64,000 nt of DNA from positions 31,471,942 to 31,535,941 of the forward strand of contig CM075760.1 of assembly GCA_037974335.1 (NCBI GenBank), in the 5' to 3' direction. This DNA comes from Prionace glauca (lineage: Eukaryota; Chordata; Chondrichthyes; Carcharhiniformes; Carcharhinidae). Shown piece after piece: positions 12,386-22,935 of the stretch. Made by a program: the position numbers and the translations under genes. Numbering within the stretch: the stretch's first letter is position 1; every line of letters begins with the position of its first letter. The notes below the pieces were generated by a model. It was given only the letters and a program-made list of their open reading frames with translations. It made no database searches and was not told the origin of the DNA.

Positions 12386-12500
12386 TAAATGTTCAGAAAG
12401 TTGATATTTATTTTCATCAATTGCCATCCATTTACAAAGATACCCAATTGCGTTCATTAGTTATCATCCATACATAAATATTGCTATGTTGATGTTTTAA
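12386..12500. repeat. Left edge of the duplicated Ig flank, copy A
   Basis: 'gttcagaaag', 'ccatccattta' and following bases match 22,936-23,045 in order. In both places the same reverse-oriented Rex-like LINE begins right after, so the two sites share an insertion that predates their duplication. Confidence 0.6.
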
Positions 12501-13220
12501 TTTAAGGGATATGGACGTTGCTGGCCTAGTCAGTATTTGTTGCCTATTCCTCATTGCCTTTACTAAACTGGTGGTAAGCTACCTTCTTGAATTGCTGCAG
12601 ACCCTGTGGTGTAGATACCCATACGGTCCTGTTACACAGGGAGTTCGAGGATCTCGGTCCTGCGACAGTGATGGAAGGATGATATATTTTCACATAAGGT
12701 TTATGACTGACTTGGAGGGGAATTTGTAGGTGATATTTCCTGGTAACAGTTACCCCTGTCCTTGCAAATAGCAACCACCGTGTGGCTGCCTAAGGAGCCT
12801 TGGTGAGGTTCGGAAGTGAAACTTGTAGATGGTACATAATGATGCTCGGTGTGGTGAAGGGAGTGAGCATTTGCAAATGCTATACCTGTCAAGCCGGCTG
12901 CTTTGGCCTGAATGGGATGAAGATTTTTGAATGTTGTTTGAACTGTACCTATTCAAGTAAGTGGAGAGAACCATTTTTGTCCCCTAATATGTGTCGTGCA
13001 GCTGGTGCACAGGTTTGGGGAGTTAGGGGGTGGGTTACTCACAGCAGGCTGAGTTGATATTCCAGCTGGAGCATGTATATACCCAGCTAACACAGCGATT
13101 AGACAATGGTAACCTCGAAGATGTTGATAGTTATTGATTCAGTGTTGCAATATCATTGAGTGACAAGGGGCAACGGTCAGATTCCCCCTTTTTGGAGGTG
13201 ATCATCGCCTGACGCCAATA
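12500..13220 (-). mobile_element. Rex/L2-like LINE fragment, reverse (copy A)
   Basis: Reverse-strand non-LTR reverse transcriptase 3' region. On + it shows the familiar 'ttgaattgctgcagaccctg', 'gaggggaatttgtaggtg', 'gagccttggtgagg' and 'aaccatttttgtc' series of this family. The paralogous insertion is at 23,080-23,330. No intact frame. Confidence 0.65.
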
Positions 13221-13224
13221 TTAC

Positions 13225-15106
13225 CAATAATTAGGAGAGCCAGAAGGGGTCATGAGAAGACCTTGGCAGGTAAGATTAAAGAAAATCCCAAGGCCTTCTA
13301 TAAGTATGTGAAAGGTAAAAGGGTGAGAAGGGAAAGGATAGGACCTATAAAAGATGAAGGGGGAAAGGTCTGTGTAGAACCAGAAGAAATGGCGGAGGTG
13401 CTTAATGAGTACTTTGCATCAGTATTCACAGTGGAAGCTGATTTGGGAGATCTTGCTATGGACTTGCAGCAGGTGGAAAAGATTGAGTACGTGGACATTA
13501 AAGAGGAGGATGTGTTAGAACTTTTGAATTCTATCAAGGTAGATAAGTTGCCGGGACCAGATGGGATGTACCCCAGGATACTGTGGGAGGCCAGGGAAGT
13601 GATTGCAGAGCCCTTGGCGATGATCTTTGCGTCGTCAATGGAGACGGGAGAGGTTCCGGAAGATTGGAGGATTGCGGATGTAGTCCCTATTTTCAAGAAA
13701 GGGAACAGAGATAGCCCGGGAAATTACCGCCCGGTGAGTCTGACCTCAGTGGTTGGTAAGCTGATGGAGAGGCTTCTGAGGGACAAGATTTACGACCATT
13801 TGGAGAGGTTTGACATGATCAGGAATAGTCAGCATGGATTTGTCAAGGGCAGGTCGTGCCTTACGAGCCTAGTTGAGTTCTTCGATAATGTGACTGAACG
13901 CATTGACGAAGGAAGTGCCGTGGACGTAGTGTACATGGACTTCAGCAAGGCTTTTGATAAGGTCCCCCATGCAAGACTTCTTGAGAAGGTGAGAGGGCAT
14001 GGGATCCAAGGGCCTTTGGCCTTGTGGATCCAGAACTGGCTTGCCTGCAGAAGGCAGAGAGTGGTTGTGGATGGGTCTTTATCGGAATGGAGGTCAGTCA
14101 CCAGTGGGGTGCCCCAGGGATCTGTTCTGGGACCCTTGTTGTTTGTCATTTTCATAAATGACCTGGATGAGGAAGTGGAGGGATGGGTTAGCAAATTCGC
14201 TGATGACACGAAGGTCGGCGGTGTTGTGGATGGTCTGGAAGGATGTCAAAAGTTGCAGCAGGACATAGATAGGATGCAGGAATGGGCGGAGAAGTGGCAG
14301 ATGGACTTCAACGCGGATAAATGTGTAGTAGTCCATTTCGGCAGAACCAACGGGATGAACGAGTACACTATTAAGGGCAGGGGTCTTAGTAGCGTTGAAG
14401 AGCAGAAGGATCTCGGGGTCCGGGTTCACAGGACTCTTAAATCGGCCTCGCAGGTGGAGGAGGTGGTCAAGAAGGCGTATGGTGTACTGACCATCATTAA
14501 TCGAGGGATTGAGTTTAGGAGTCGGGAGGTAATGCTGCAACTTTACAGGACCCTCGTCAGGCCTCATTTGGAGTACTGTGCGCAGTTCTGGTCGCCTCAC
14601 TATAGGAAAGACGTAGAAGCTATTGAAAGGGTGCAGAGGAGATTTACAAGGATGTTGCCTGGACTGAGAGGCATGCCTTATGAAGATAGGTTGAGGGAGC
14701 TGGGACTCTTTTCCCTGGAGAGGCGAAGGTTGAGAGGCGACCTGATAGAAGTTTATAAAATGTTGAGAGGAATAGATAGGGTGGACTCTCAGAGGCTATT
14801 TCCCCGGGTTGAAATGGTCGCTACGAGAGGACACAGATTTAAGGTGCGGGGAGGGAAGTACAGAGGTGATGTTAGGGGTAAGTGTTTCACTCAGAGGGTA
14901 GTGAGTGATTGGAATCGGCTGCCGTCGTCGGTGGTGGAGGCGAACTCGCTGGGGTCTTTTAAAAGACTTCTGGATGAGTATATGGGGTTTAATGGGATTG
15001 GGGGTTATAGATAGGTCTATAGATTGGTGGGGTTGATGCAATCGGCGCAACTCGAGGGCCGAAGGGCCTGTTTGTGCTGTAATGTTCTATGTTCTATGTT
15101 CTAATT
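13225..15106 (+). mobile_element. CR1-like LINE, family C, young 5'-truncated copy
   Basis: Runs from RARRGHEKTLAGKIKENPKAF to a short 3' UTR with 'gaagggcctgtttgtgctgt' and a terminal (GTTCTAT)n. It inserted into the duplicated Ig flank copy A, next to the Rex-like fragment, and no counterpart is present at the matching spot in copy B. It is therefore younger than that duplication. Confidence 0.9.
13263..15014 (+). CDS. LINE ORF2 fragment: reverse transcriptase, 583 codons open
   Basis: Reverse transcriptase of a CR1-clade retrotransposon. It copies element RNA at a nicked target. Visible blocks in order: NEYFASVFT (about residue 50), LPGPDGMYPR (about 95), NYRPVSLTSVVGKLMERLL (about 155), QHGFVKGRSCLTSL, YMDFSKAFDKVPH (about 225), [13 protein letters not shown] (about 285), the catalytic FADDTK (about 315), DLGVRVH, RPHLEYCAQFWSP and WNRLPSSVVEANSLGSF near the end. 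Nothing interrupts it. The apurinic endonuclease domain and ORF1 are absent upstream, so the copy cannot move on its own. The chosen Met is simply the first in the open frame, and the true protein would start further upstream in a full element. Confidence 0.85.
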   Translation: MAGKIKENPKAFYKYVKGKRVRRERIGPIKDEGGKVCVEPEEMAEVLNEYFASVFTVEADLGDLAMDLQQVEKIEYVDIKEEDVLELLNSIKVDKLPGPDGMYPRILWEAREVIAEPLAMIFASSMETGEVPEDWRIADVVPIFKKGNRDSPGNYRPVSLTSVVGKLMERLLRDKIYDHLERFDMIRNSQHGFVKGRSCLTSLVEFFDNVTERIDEGSAVDVVYMDFSKAFDKVPHARLLEKVRGHGIQGPLALWIQNWLACRRQRVVVDGSLSEWRSVTSGVPQGSVLGPLLFVIFINDLDEEVEGWVSKFADDTKVGGVVDGLEGCQKLQQDIDRMQEWAEKWQMDFNADKCVVVHFGRTNGMNEYTIKGRGLSSVEEQKDLGVRVHRTLKSASQVEEVVKKAYGVLTIINRGIEFRSREVMLQLYRTLVRPHLEYCAQFWSPHYRKDVEAIERVQRRFTRMLPGLRGMPYEDRLRELGLFSLERRRLRGDLIEVYKMLRGIDRVDSQRLFPRVEMVATRGHRFKVRGGKYRGDVRGKCFTQRVVSDWNRLPSSVVEANSLGSFKRLLDEYMGFNGIGGYR

Positions 15107-15185
15107 GTCCACTCACAAAAATAAATAGGAAAAATTCACAAAAGTAAATAAATAAAAAATAAATAAATCCTCAAAAATAAATAAT
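15107..15185. repeat. A-rich (AAATA)n simple repeat
   Basis: A/T-only stretch of aaataaata units between two LINE copies. Confidence 0.8.
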
Positions 15186-15765
15186 AGTAGGAGGCATTAC
15201 TATTTAAAGGGCGAAAAGCTGCAGCATGCTATGGAGCAGAGGGACCAGGGGGTTCTTGTGCATGAGTCGCAAAAACCCAGTCTGCAGGTGCAGCAGGTGG
15301 TCAGGAAGGCAAATGTGATGTTGGCCTTCATAGCGAGGGGGATTGAATATAAAAGAAGGGGGGCCTTGCTGCAATTGTATAGGGTACTGGTGAGGCCACA
15401 GCTGGAGTACTGTGTGCAGTTTTGGTCGCCGCACTTGTGCAAGGATATTTTGGCCTTGGAGGGAGTGCAGAAGATGTTCACTAGGCTGATACCAGAGATG
15501 AGGGGGTTGGACTATGAAGAGAGGCTGAATTGACTGGGTTTGTACTCATTGGAGTTTAGAAGGATGATGGGGGATCTTACAGAGACGTATGAGATAATGA
15601 AGGGGATGGATAGGGGAGAAGTAGAGAGATTCTTCCCGCTCAAAAAGGACAGCAGGACTAGAGGGCACAGCCTCAAGATAAGGAGGGGGGCGGCAGTTTA
15701 GAATGGAGTTGAGGAGGAACTTCTTCACTCAAAGGGTGGTGAATCTCTGGAATTAAATTGAATTA
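15186..15765 (+). mobile_element. CR1-like LINE, family A fragment
   Basis: Short copy covering GVLVHES, RPQLEYCVQFWSP, GLDYEERLN and RTRGHSLKI, closely matching 37,275-37,881. It is cut off in 'aatctctggaatt' without the usual tail. Stops and a shift break the frame in its second half. Confidence 0.8.
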
Positions 15766-15769
15766 AATT

Positions 15770-17350
15770 GAGATTAAATCCGACCATGGCAGCTGGTGGA
15801 ATTTGAATTCAATCAATAAATCTTGATTCATACTGATAGCGACGAGATAATCCTCTGATTCCCCTATGAAGGACATCTGCCATCCCTACTTGGCCTCAGC
15901 AAGGTGTATCTCAAGATGGACCGCCATATATATAACTGGGCAATACCACACCACAAGGTGTATCTCAAGATGGACCGCCATATATATAACTGGGCAATAC
16001 CACACCACTCAGCTGAAAAGGAATTAAATACCGGAAATAAATGTTGTTCTTTCCAGGGACCCCCATGTCCCGTGGAAGAATAAAGTGAAATAAAACACCA
16101 GCCTACATATTTATGCAGTATAAGACATATCACCTCTCTGAATCAACTCTCACAATCTGCCTGTATTTATTTCTATCCATCCATCACAGTGTTTCGTTGG
16201 GTTGGAGAGATCATCATTGTTACTAACAAGGTGCCAGAGAATCTGGGTAGCTTTTTTTTCCAATGAAATGGGAAGCATTTATGTAGGTTTACAGCTTTAA
16301 AAAATAATAATTAAGTTGCCTCGAGTTGTTACTGGGCAGATTTGTTTATAAATAGGCTCTATTGACAATGCTAAGAGTTTGAAGTTGGCTTGCAGCCAAC
16401 TGTTCAGTACTGAGGAAACAGATCTTTGACTTACTGAACAAACACCGTCAGATGCTTCCTGTAAATATCTTGGGGTAGTTGGCAGCAGGTTGGACTGCTG
16501 CCAAATACTGCGTGGGACAGATTAGCGCGAATATGTAAGGATAAAATGGGACTTATCCAGTTATACAATAAATGCTTGATTCCCATAATAAAGACAGGTT
16601 TTTAAATGGTATTCCTTCCAAGCAAATATTTTAAAGGGCTGCACTGTGATTAAACAGTATGGGGAACGAGGAAATTGGCCAGATGCTATTTCATTTGTCT
16701 ATCTTCCAAATAAATGTCCTTCCAACAATTAAAGTTACTTTGTGAGTAACTTCATGACATGGAAGAAAGAGATTTTGACCTCCCCACCCCCAAAGTCCAA
16801 TGAGATCAGTGCAATGGCCCCAAAATGAAAATAATTAAAAGTAAAATAAAATCATACAATTGTCTTGAAAAGCGCGGATTCCTGGAATACTCTAAGCGTT
16901 CTGCACCTCTTTAAAAAGACAACCTCTCTTATCCCTGATCAGCACCATGTTCTGTTGTCCAGCACAATCTGATTTCGATTATTTAACAGTCGCTCTCATA
17001 GCTGCCAATGAGTGAAGAAACGGCCTGGTTTAGTGGAAGACAAAACATTTATTTTTGTGATATTGTGCAATATGCCACAAAGTCCTCATATCCTGAGTTC
17101 CCACTACCAGTGAATGTTCTACAGCCGGTGGCCAATAAAATGAGCAGCAGTGATTTGGATGTTGACAAAGAGCTTTCCTGATCACCGTGTCCATTCGGAT
17201 TCTATAAATCCTCTGTCAAAGGTTGATGTCGATGTCATGTTTCCCTGTCAACTCAATTAATTATAAGTCAACCAGTTTTCTTTCAGTGTTAATTTTCACA
17301 GGATAAAGGAGCCGTTGGGGAAATCTAACGTGTAATATTGCATCACATGA
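15770..17350. repeat. Duplicated Ig-cluster flank, copy A
   Basis: Collinear with 24,795-26,350. Clear anchors are 'aatctgcctg..atttatttct' (16,155; partner 25,150), 'agatttgtttataaat' (16,338; partner 25,332), 'gaagttggcttgcagccaa' (16,380; partner 25,375) and 'ctgccaatgagtg' (17,000; partner 25,985). The order is kept over 1.5 kb with frequent substitutions and small gaps, so the duplication is old. In copy B this DNA lies directly in front of the VH promoter. The VH pseudogene follows here at 18,300. Confidence 0.8.
15901..16008. repeat. 54-bp perfect tandem duplication
   Basis: Two identical 54-base units, 15,901-15,954 and 15,955-16,008, each starting aaggtgtatctcaagatgg. Perfect identity means a very recent event inside an old diverged flank. 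Confidence 0.95.
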
Positions 17351-17381
17351 GGATTGTCCTTTTTGAATTAATTTGTGGATG

Positions 17382-17680
17382 TCACGGTGGCATATATGTT
17401 AGGGCTTCTGCCTCAAAGCACCAGGATACCCGGGTTCAACTCCCAGTTTGGGTCTGTCTGTGTGGAGTCCGCATATTCTCCAATTGCTTTCTCATTTACT
17501 CACATTGTTCAAGGATATGCCGCTTAGGTTGATCCACGATGATGAATTGTCCAATCGTGTCAAGAGAATTAGCAGGGAATATAAGTGGGGTGATGGGGAT
17601 AGACTTGGATGGGAATGTTGTGGGTTTGGGCCTGATAGGCCAAAAGGCCTTCTTCTGCTCTGTAATGATTCTATGACATG
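17382..17680 (+). mobile_element. V-SINE, nearly complete
   Basis: tRNA-derived head with the box B 'ggttcaactcc' at 17,433-17,443, then the V-SINE core 'gtctgtgtggagtccgcata', then a tail 'gggcctgataggccaaaagg' and 'gtaatgattctatgac'. It inserted in the duplicated flank copy A and is absent from copy B. Confidence 0.8.
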
Positions 17681-17689
17681 GGCACCTTT

Positions 17690-17960
17690 GGTTGATCAGA
17701 ATTTATTGCCTACTTCTTGTCCGAGGGCAGTGAGAGCCAATCACATTGCTGTGGTTCTTGGATCACACATAGGCCAGACCAGGTAAGGACGGCAGATTCC
17801 CTTCTCTAAAATACATTAGTGAAGCAGGTAGGTTTTTACACAATCGACAATGATATCATGACCATAAGTGGATTCTTATTTCCAGATGCTTTTTTTACTG
17901 AATTTAAATCCCACCATCTGTGGTGGTGGGATTCGAAGTCGGGTCCTGAGAACATTAGTT
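17690..17960 (-). mobile_element. Interspersed repeat, reverse
   Basis: Same family as 41,100-41,410 (reverse) and 15,770-16,090, 24,800-25,100 and 55,925-56,260 (forward). Shared phrases on + are 'cacattgctgtgg', 'ccagaccaggtaaggacggcag' (split by differences) and 'gtggtgggattcgaa'. The family looks non-coding. Its origin was not identified. Confidence 0.6.
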
Positions 17961-18407
17961 AAGTTTGTGCATTAATTGCCTCGCGATAACATGACGCAAT
18001 TTCTTCCCTCCTTTTTGTATCCAGTCCCAAATTACAGTGACAGCTACCCACACCTGAAATAAAATTATTCCAGCAATTAGTTACACAAATCGATAATAAT
18101 TCTTCAAATGGATTATATTTTTGCTGCAATGTGCAAATCAGACTGACGTTTTTACCCCGATAAGGTAATGTCATCTTCTTTATGTCTATTCTCTTGTGAA
18201 GGGGGGTACAGAATTAAGGGACTTGATTTACAATCAAAGTGTTTTTTTCTCTATAACAGAGGCTCAAATATAATTTCACCTTTTGGAGTGGCAGAGACGT
18301 TCCAATGGATCTCACTCTTTCTGCCTCAGTGTTAGACTGTCTGTTGAATATTCCAGTGTCAGCAATCAATTCACTGGGAATGATCCTCGGTGTTTTTTTG
18401 ATATATT

Positions 18408-18712
18408 TTATTTGATTTATTATTATCACACACATTCGTACACAGTCTTGCGCACTATACAGACAGAGCATACCGTGCATAGAGAAGGAAGGGAGAGAGT
18501 GAAGAATATTATGTTGTAGTCATAGCTCGGGTCTAGAAAAATATCAATTTAATGCGAGGTAGATCCATTCAAAATTCTGGTTGCAGCTGTAAAGAAATAG
18601 TTTCTGATTCGGTTTGTAGTCTCCTCAGAATTTGTTTTTATCTAGTCCCTGATGGAAAAAGGTGAGAGAGTGTGTCCGGGGTGAGGTGTGTTTTCTTTTC
18701 ATAGTTTTTTTT
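18408..18712 (+). mobile_element. SINE-like repeat inside the VH pseudogene leader intron
   Basis: Starts near 'ttgatttattattatcacac' and contains 'cagtcttgcgcactatacag', 'gtccattcaaaa' and 'agtccctgatggaaaaagg', a dispersed shark repeat I recognise by phrase but cannot name. It separates the leader intron from the V exon remnant. Confidence 0.6.
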
Positions 18713-18959
18713 AAAGTGTCGGATCGGAGGTTGTGTTGACTCAGCCAGAGGCAGAAACCGGGCATCCCTGAGACTCCCTGAGACTGAGCTGTAAAGACAA
18801 AGTGTTCAATATGGGCAGCAACTGGATGGTCTGGGTCCAACCAGTCCCTGATAGTGTTTATAGTCTCTCCTTCAGTATGATAGACTTGGATCAACCCACA
18901 ATTCCTCCGCCCCAGAGATTCAGAATCAATTTATTCCACCCAAAGACACTTAAAACAAC

Positions 18960-19106
18960 GTGAAGAGAAATTGCTGGACAGTCTCATGACATCTGGACTC
19001 GAAACGTCAGCTGTTCCCTCTCCTTACAAATATTGCCAGGCCTGCTGAGATTTTCCAGCATTTTCTCTTTGGGTTTGAATTCCAGAATCTACAGAATTGT
19101 TTTTAT
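18960..19106 (+). mobile_element. SINE-like repeat inside FR3 of the VH pseudogene
   Basis: A 147-base insertion flanked by 12-base near-identical sequences, acttaaaacaac (18,948-18,959) and acttgaaacaac (19,107-19,118), a likely target-site duplication. The body has 'ctcgaaacgtcagctgttcc' and 'cctgctgagattttccagc', a repeat also seen at 23,345-23,480 (reverse) and 23,770-23,860. Confidence 0.75.
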
Positions 19107-19364
19107 ACTTGAAACAACATTTTCTCTTTGCAAATAACTATAAACCGAGTATTCCTATCTTTCTTCTGTCTGTCCTACACAGACTCCAGTTCCATGTGAT
19201 GAAAATAACCCTTCACCACCACTGAAATATCCGAGAAATCCACCCAGTTGTATTAAACCTGCAGTGGAAAGTCACCCATCCAGAGGGGAGGTTTCAGCAA
19301 GATGGTTCACAATCACCAATTAATGTTAGCTTTGTCAGTGACGCTCGCATCCAGAGATTCAATA

Positions 19365-19450
19365 AAACCATTGCAAATTGCTGCAGATTCCGGAAATCTA
19401 AAACTAAAACAGCAACAGTGCTCCTCAGCATCTCAATGGATATCATCAGA
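19365..19450 (-). mobile_element. Short SINE-like fragment, reverse
   Basis: 'ttgctgcagattccggaaat' and 'ctcagcatctcaatgg' are the reverse of the repeat at 18,960-19,106. The rest of 19,130-19,800 shows nothing I recognise. In particular no D, J or C segment was found behind the VH pseudogene. Confidence 0.5.
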
Positions 19451-19809
19451 GAAAGAGAACCAGCTTCGTATTTAACATCAATGCCAGGATGTAAAATCTC
19501 TTGATATAATTATGAACAGCAAGTCTGTTCTGTCCAATTTCCTACCCAAATCCTCATTTGTCAAATAAAATCGCAAATTTGTTGGCCATTTATCACAACC
19601 GGGTTTGTGGGAGTTTGTGGTACGTAACGTACCTGGTTAGTTACAACATGAGAACAGCGACTAAATTCAGCAAAGGTACCTCAGTGAGTTTTAATAACTT
19701 TGGGCCGACATGAGGTCGGGTAAAATGTTCTATACCTTCAAATTCCCCCATAATTTGTAATACTTTGGAATCGCTGAGATTAATGTGAATATAATCACTG
19801 CTCTGCCTG

Positions 19810-20275
19810 ATCATAGAAGCATAAAATCATAGAATCCCTACAGTTCAACATGGTCATTCGGTCCAATAACTCTGCAGCGGGCTCTCCAGCACAGCATCCT
19901 ACCTAGGCAAGCTTTCATCCGATCCCGGCAACCACACATATTCACAGGCTAATCCCCCGAACCTACACATTATTGGACACTAACAGGAAATTTAGCATAG
20001 ACAATTTACATTGGGCCTGGGAATGATGCTCTGCCGGATAGCAGACTTGATGAACCAAATGGTCTCCTTCTGCACTGTAGGGATTCTATGATTCTACTTT
20101 GCACATCATTGAGCGCTAAGGGGCAATTTATCACAGCCAATCCACCTAACCTGCACATCCTGGGACTGTGGAAGGAAACTGGAGCACTCGGAGGAAACTC
20201 ACATGGATATGGACAGAATGGAAAACCACACACAGTCACCCAATGTTAGAATCGAACCCGCCTGTGAGGGAGCAA
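19810..20275 (-). mobile_element. Two nested or adjacent V-SINEs, reverse
   Basis: Starts with the reversed SINE 3' end 'aaatcatagaatccctacag'. The internal 'gtctccttctgcactgtagg' and 'gattctatgattc' look like a second SINE end in forward sense. The reversed core 'ggaggaaactcacatggata' and box B remnant 'gaatcgaaccc' end it. The region 20,280-21,050 is AT-rich with no recognisable feature. Confidence 0.6.
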
Positions 20276-21051
20276 AAATAATCGTATCTCTTAGTGATAA
20301 CCACATTTTTTACTCTTCCCTCATGTGAGTGTGATCACTATTTGTGAAGGAATATTTCAGACATCAGATCTGTTTTTTTTATTTAACTTGTCGAGTTTAA
20401 ACAGATTAAATCCTCAATCAGATTAACATTCAGTGGAATATCAGCCTGTTCACAGATACTTTATTAATTGTGACATCAGAACTTTCAGAACTAATTCTGA
20501 AATGAAATGTCTTATTTTATTGTAGTTAAGTACAGCCGGAGTTATGAATGTTCAAAAAGTTTTATTCATATGTTATTTTATTCAGTTTTATTCAACTGTT
20601 AAAATTCTTAAAATAAATCGCTATGTTGAGTTGAAACTGATCAATAAGTGACGGTTTATCTGGTTTTTCTGTCATGAACATTTCATTGTAAACAGTGAGG
20701 TATTTATGTAAATAAATACAAGAATAGCAATTCCAAATTAGATTGTTGACTGACAAAAACACAACAAATATTTCCCCACCAACACAGCACAGAAATAGAG
20801 ACAACCATGCAAATCAATCAACGGATTCCAGTAATGATTGTTTTTCAACAATATTTATTCATCAGTAATGTGAGGAAAAATATCATGATGATATCTATGT
20901 TCAGAATCAGGAAATAATCCCTCTGATCCCGAAATGTAATGACACAGAAAACACAGAACATCTCCTGTGTTTCATCTCTTTCTCTGTCTTTCTCCTGTCT
21001 GGTTCTGCGTCTTGTCTCTCCACGATGGTTCATCGTCTTCACTCCACAGCA

Positions 21052-21118
21052 AAAGAACATAAGAACGTAAGAAATGGGAGCAGGAGTAGGCCATCTAGCC
21101 CCTCGAGCCTGCCCCGGG
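21052..21118 (-). mobile_element. CR1-like LINE family A 3' tail, reverse
   Basis: 'aagaacataagaacgtaag' and 'gagcaggagtaggccatct' are the reversed terminal 65 bases of family A, an extreme 5' truncation. Confidence 0.8.
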
Positions 21119-21229
21119 CTCGAAAAAATCAATGTTTGCCCAATGTATTCTCTCAGCCACAGGTACAGGTTTCTAAAAGAATATAATTCAATAAATTGGA
21201 ATCCATGACTGAGATTTACTCTAAAAGAT

Positions 21230-21905
21230 CTCTTGAGAAATCAATCATCTTGAAATGCTTGAAACATTTTCTTCTGCACCTAACCTCGGTTCCACCTGGT
21301 GATAAGGATTCAATGTGGAATCTTTCCCTATATTTAGCCGGTGTTGTCCCTGTCCTTGGAGTATTTGACTGGACAGAGTAGAGGAATATTTACTCTGCGT
21401 CTGAACTCATTGTTCCTGGTTTATGAATGGTTGATATATCTTTGTCAGGGAAGATTTAATCCGTATCGAATCTCTGCTGTACCTAGCCTGGGTGTGTTTT
21501 GTGGAACTGTGTGGACGGCTCTTTCCCCTATACCTAACACTAATTTAAACCTGCCTCCTGGATCTCGGAAGGAAGAGTGCAGGAGAGATTTTACATAGAA
21601 GAGTGTCCATGCTCTTTCTGCCTTAATTTTGTTTGAACAGATTTATAGACGGAGTTTCACTCTGTTTATAGACAGTATAATGTTGTAAGAACGTTTGAAT
21701 TGGATAGTTTAGAGGGAGATTCTCTTTGCATCTCACTCATGCTATTCCTGATTTAGGAGTTATTAATTTGCCAGTACAGAGGGGATTTTGCATTCTGCAG
21801 CGAACCCCATGTTACTCCTGTCCTGTAAGATTTTGATGGGAGAGTCGGCCGTCTTTACAAATTTCATGGGGATTGAACCAGTATCTTTATATTACAGTAA
21901 ATTTA
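21230..21905 (+). repeat. Degenerate 69-bp-type satellite
   Basis: Worn units of the same satellite found on the opposite strand at 63,540-64,000, with phrases such as 'ctgtccttggagtatttgac', 'agaggaatatttactctg' and 'tgtacctagcctgggtgtg'. Periodicity is blurred by substitutions. Confidence 0.55.
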
Positions 21906-21959
21906 CCCTGTGTTAGCTCGTATTATGAGCCATGCCTTCGTTTATTTTCCACTGGACCC

Positions 21960-22215
21960 TAACTCATTCTATCTTGCATGTAGAATGTTATGTTGTCTGT
22001 CTTTGCACATAGTAAATTGGATATATTATCTGTCTGTACTAAATTAGACGCTCTCCCTGCTTATATTGTATGTCACTATGTTTCTGTTTATATTAAACGA
22101 GACATTGCCTCTGTTTATATTAATTTAGATCTCTCTCTGTTTGTATCAAAGTCGATGCAATCTTATTTCTGCAATTGTCCATATCCGCGTTTATATTGTA
22201 TTAGACATGGTCTCA
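21960..22215. repeat. AT-rich minisatellite (TCTGTTTATATTAAATTAGAC-like)
   Basis: About eight imperfect units of roughly 30 bases around the core 'tgtttatattaa'. The core is the reverse of 'taatataaaca' units at 1-2,105 and 22,600-22,740. Confidence 0.6.
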
Positions 22216-22569
22216 GTTTTTACTGCACTGGTCAATGCCAGTAATGATTAAAGTGGTTGGGAGAACACAATTCTCTGCATCCTTCTGCAAGGACAACCTG
22301 TGTGAGGTTTTGGACACTGGAAAAGAAATCTGAAATCTACTTCTGCTGGCTGCAGTGAAAGTGGATATCAAGTCCTGTGTAGCATTCACTGTCAACGAAG
22401 AACAAAAAAACAAAGAAAATTACAGCACAATAAAATACTGGTGATCCAATACTGCCCGTTTCTGGATCTTGCCTGATAACAATCTTTTTTATCCCAACAT
22501 ATTATCTCTTCTTCTCACAAAACCGTGAAGTAAAACAAACCTAATTCAAAGAGAGGCATAGTTAGTGCA

Positions 22570-22740
22570 GGAACAAAATTGCCAAAGTGAAATATATATC
22601 GGGTGAGTATCAAATATTACATCACCAGAGAGAATGCCGTGTGCAATGTAAACTGAGCTCTGGTCTAGCAGAGTATTAACAGAGCCAGGCTGTATTTTAA
22701 TATAAACAGGGGCCTGGTTCAAGAAAATAGTAATGAGTTA
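22570..22740. repeat. Related minisatellite, opposite strand
   Basis: Imperfect units with 'caatgtaaactgagctctgg' and 'taatataaacaggggcctgg'. Between 22,220 and 22,570, and 22,740 and 22,935, nothing else is recognisable. Confidence 0.5.
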
Positions 22741-22935
22741 GTGCCGAGTGCCACGTGGGGATGGTCAAATGCCAAATTCCAATCAGACCCATATCCCGTG
22801 AACGAAACATTTTTAAAAATAACATTGTCAAGTGAAATAAAACTGAGGCAGTGTCTCGCACAGTTTTACTGATATAGGAACTTCTTAGACATGAACTGAG
22901 ACAGTGCTGAGTAATTAATGATACGAATAAGGAGA

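Larger units (their letters stand above)
18300..19125 (+). pseudogene. VH pseudogene of a decayed second Ig cluster
   Basis: Relic of an immunoglobulin heavy-chain V segment. Bases 18,315-18,400 match the leader intron of the working VH ('ctcagtgttag', 'agcaatca..ttcact', 'ggtgttttt'). After a 300-base insertion, 18,716-18,960 matches the V exon: 'ggttgtgttgactcagccag' equals the codons for VVLTQPE, 'gggcagcaactggatgg' equals CDR1, and 'caaagacact' equals FR3. A second insertion splits FR3, with its last trace at 19,107-19,126. The leader exon, intact promoter and RSS were not found. There are frameshifts and losses in FR1-FR3, so it cannot encode a V domain. It is related to the VH at 27,127 by duplication together with its 5' flank. 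Confidence 0.8.

Noticed and set aside
17382-17680. A tRNA gene
   Set aside because: Only a worn tRNA-derived SINE head with box B; no folded tRNA with an anticodon arm could be made.
20817-20824. Octamer ATGCAAAT
   Set aside because: About 6 kb from the working VH and not next to any V segment; likely chance.
22200-22430. Possible remains of a constant domain of the decayed Ig cluster
   Set aside because: A few words resemble Ig coding DNA, but there is no Cys-Trp-Cys order and no collinear match to CH1-CH4.
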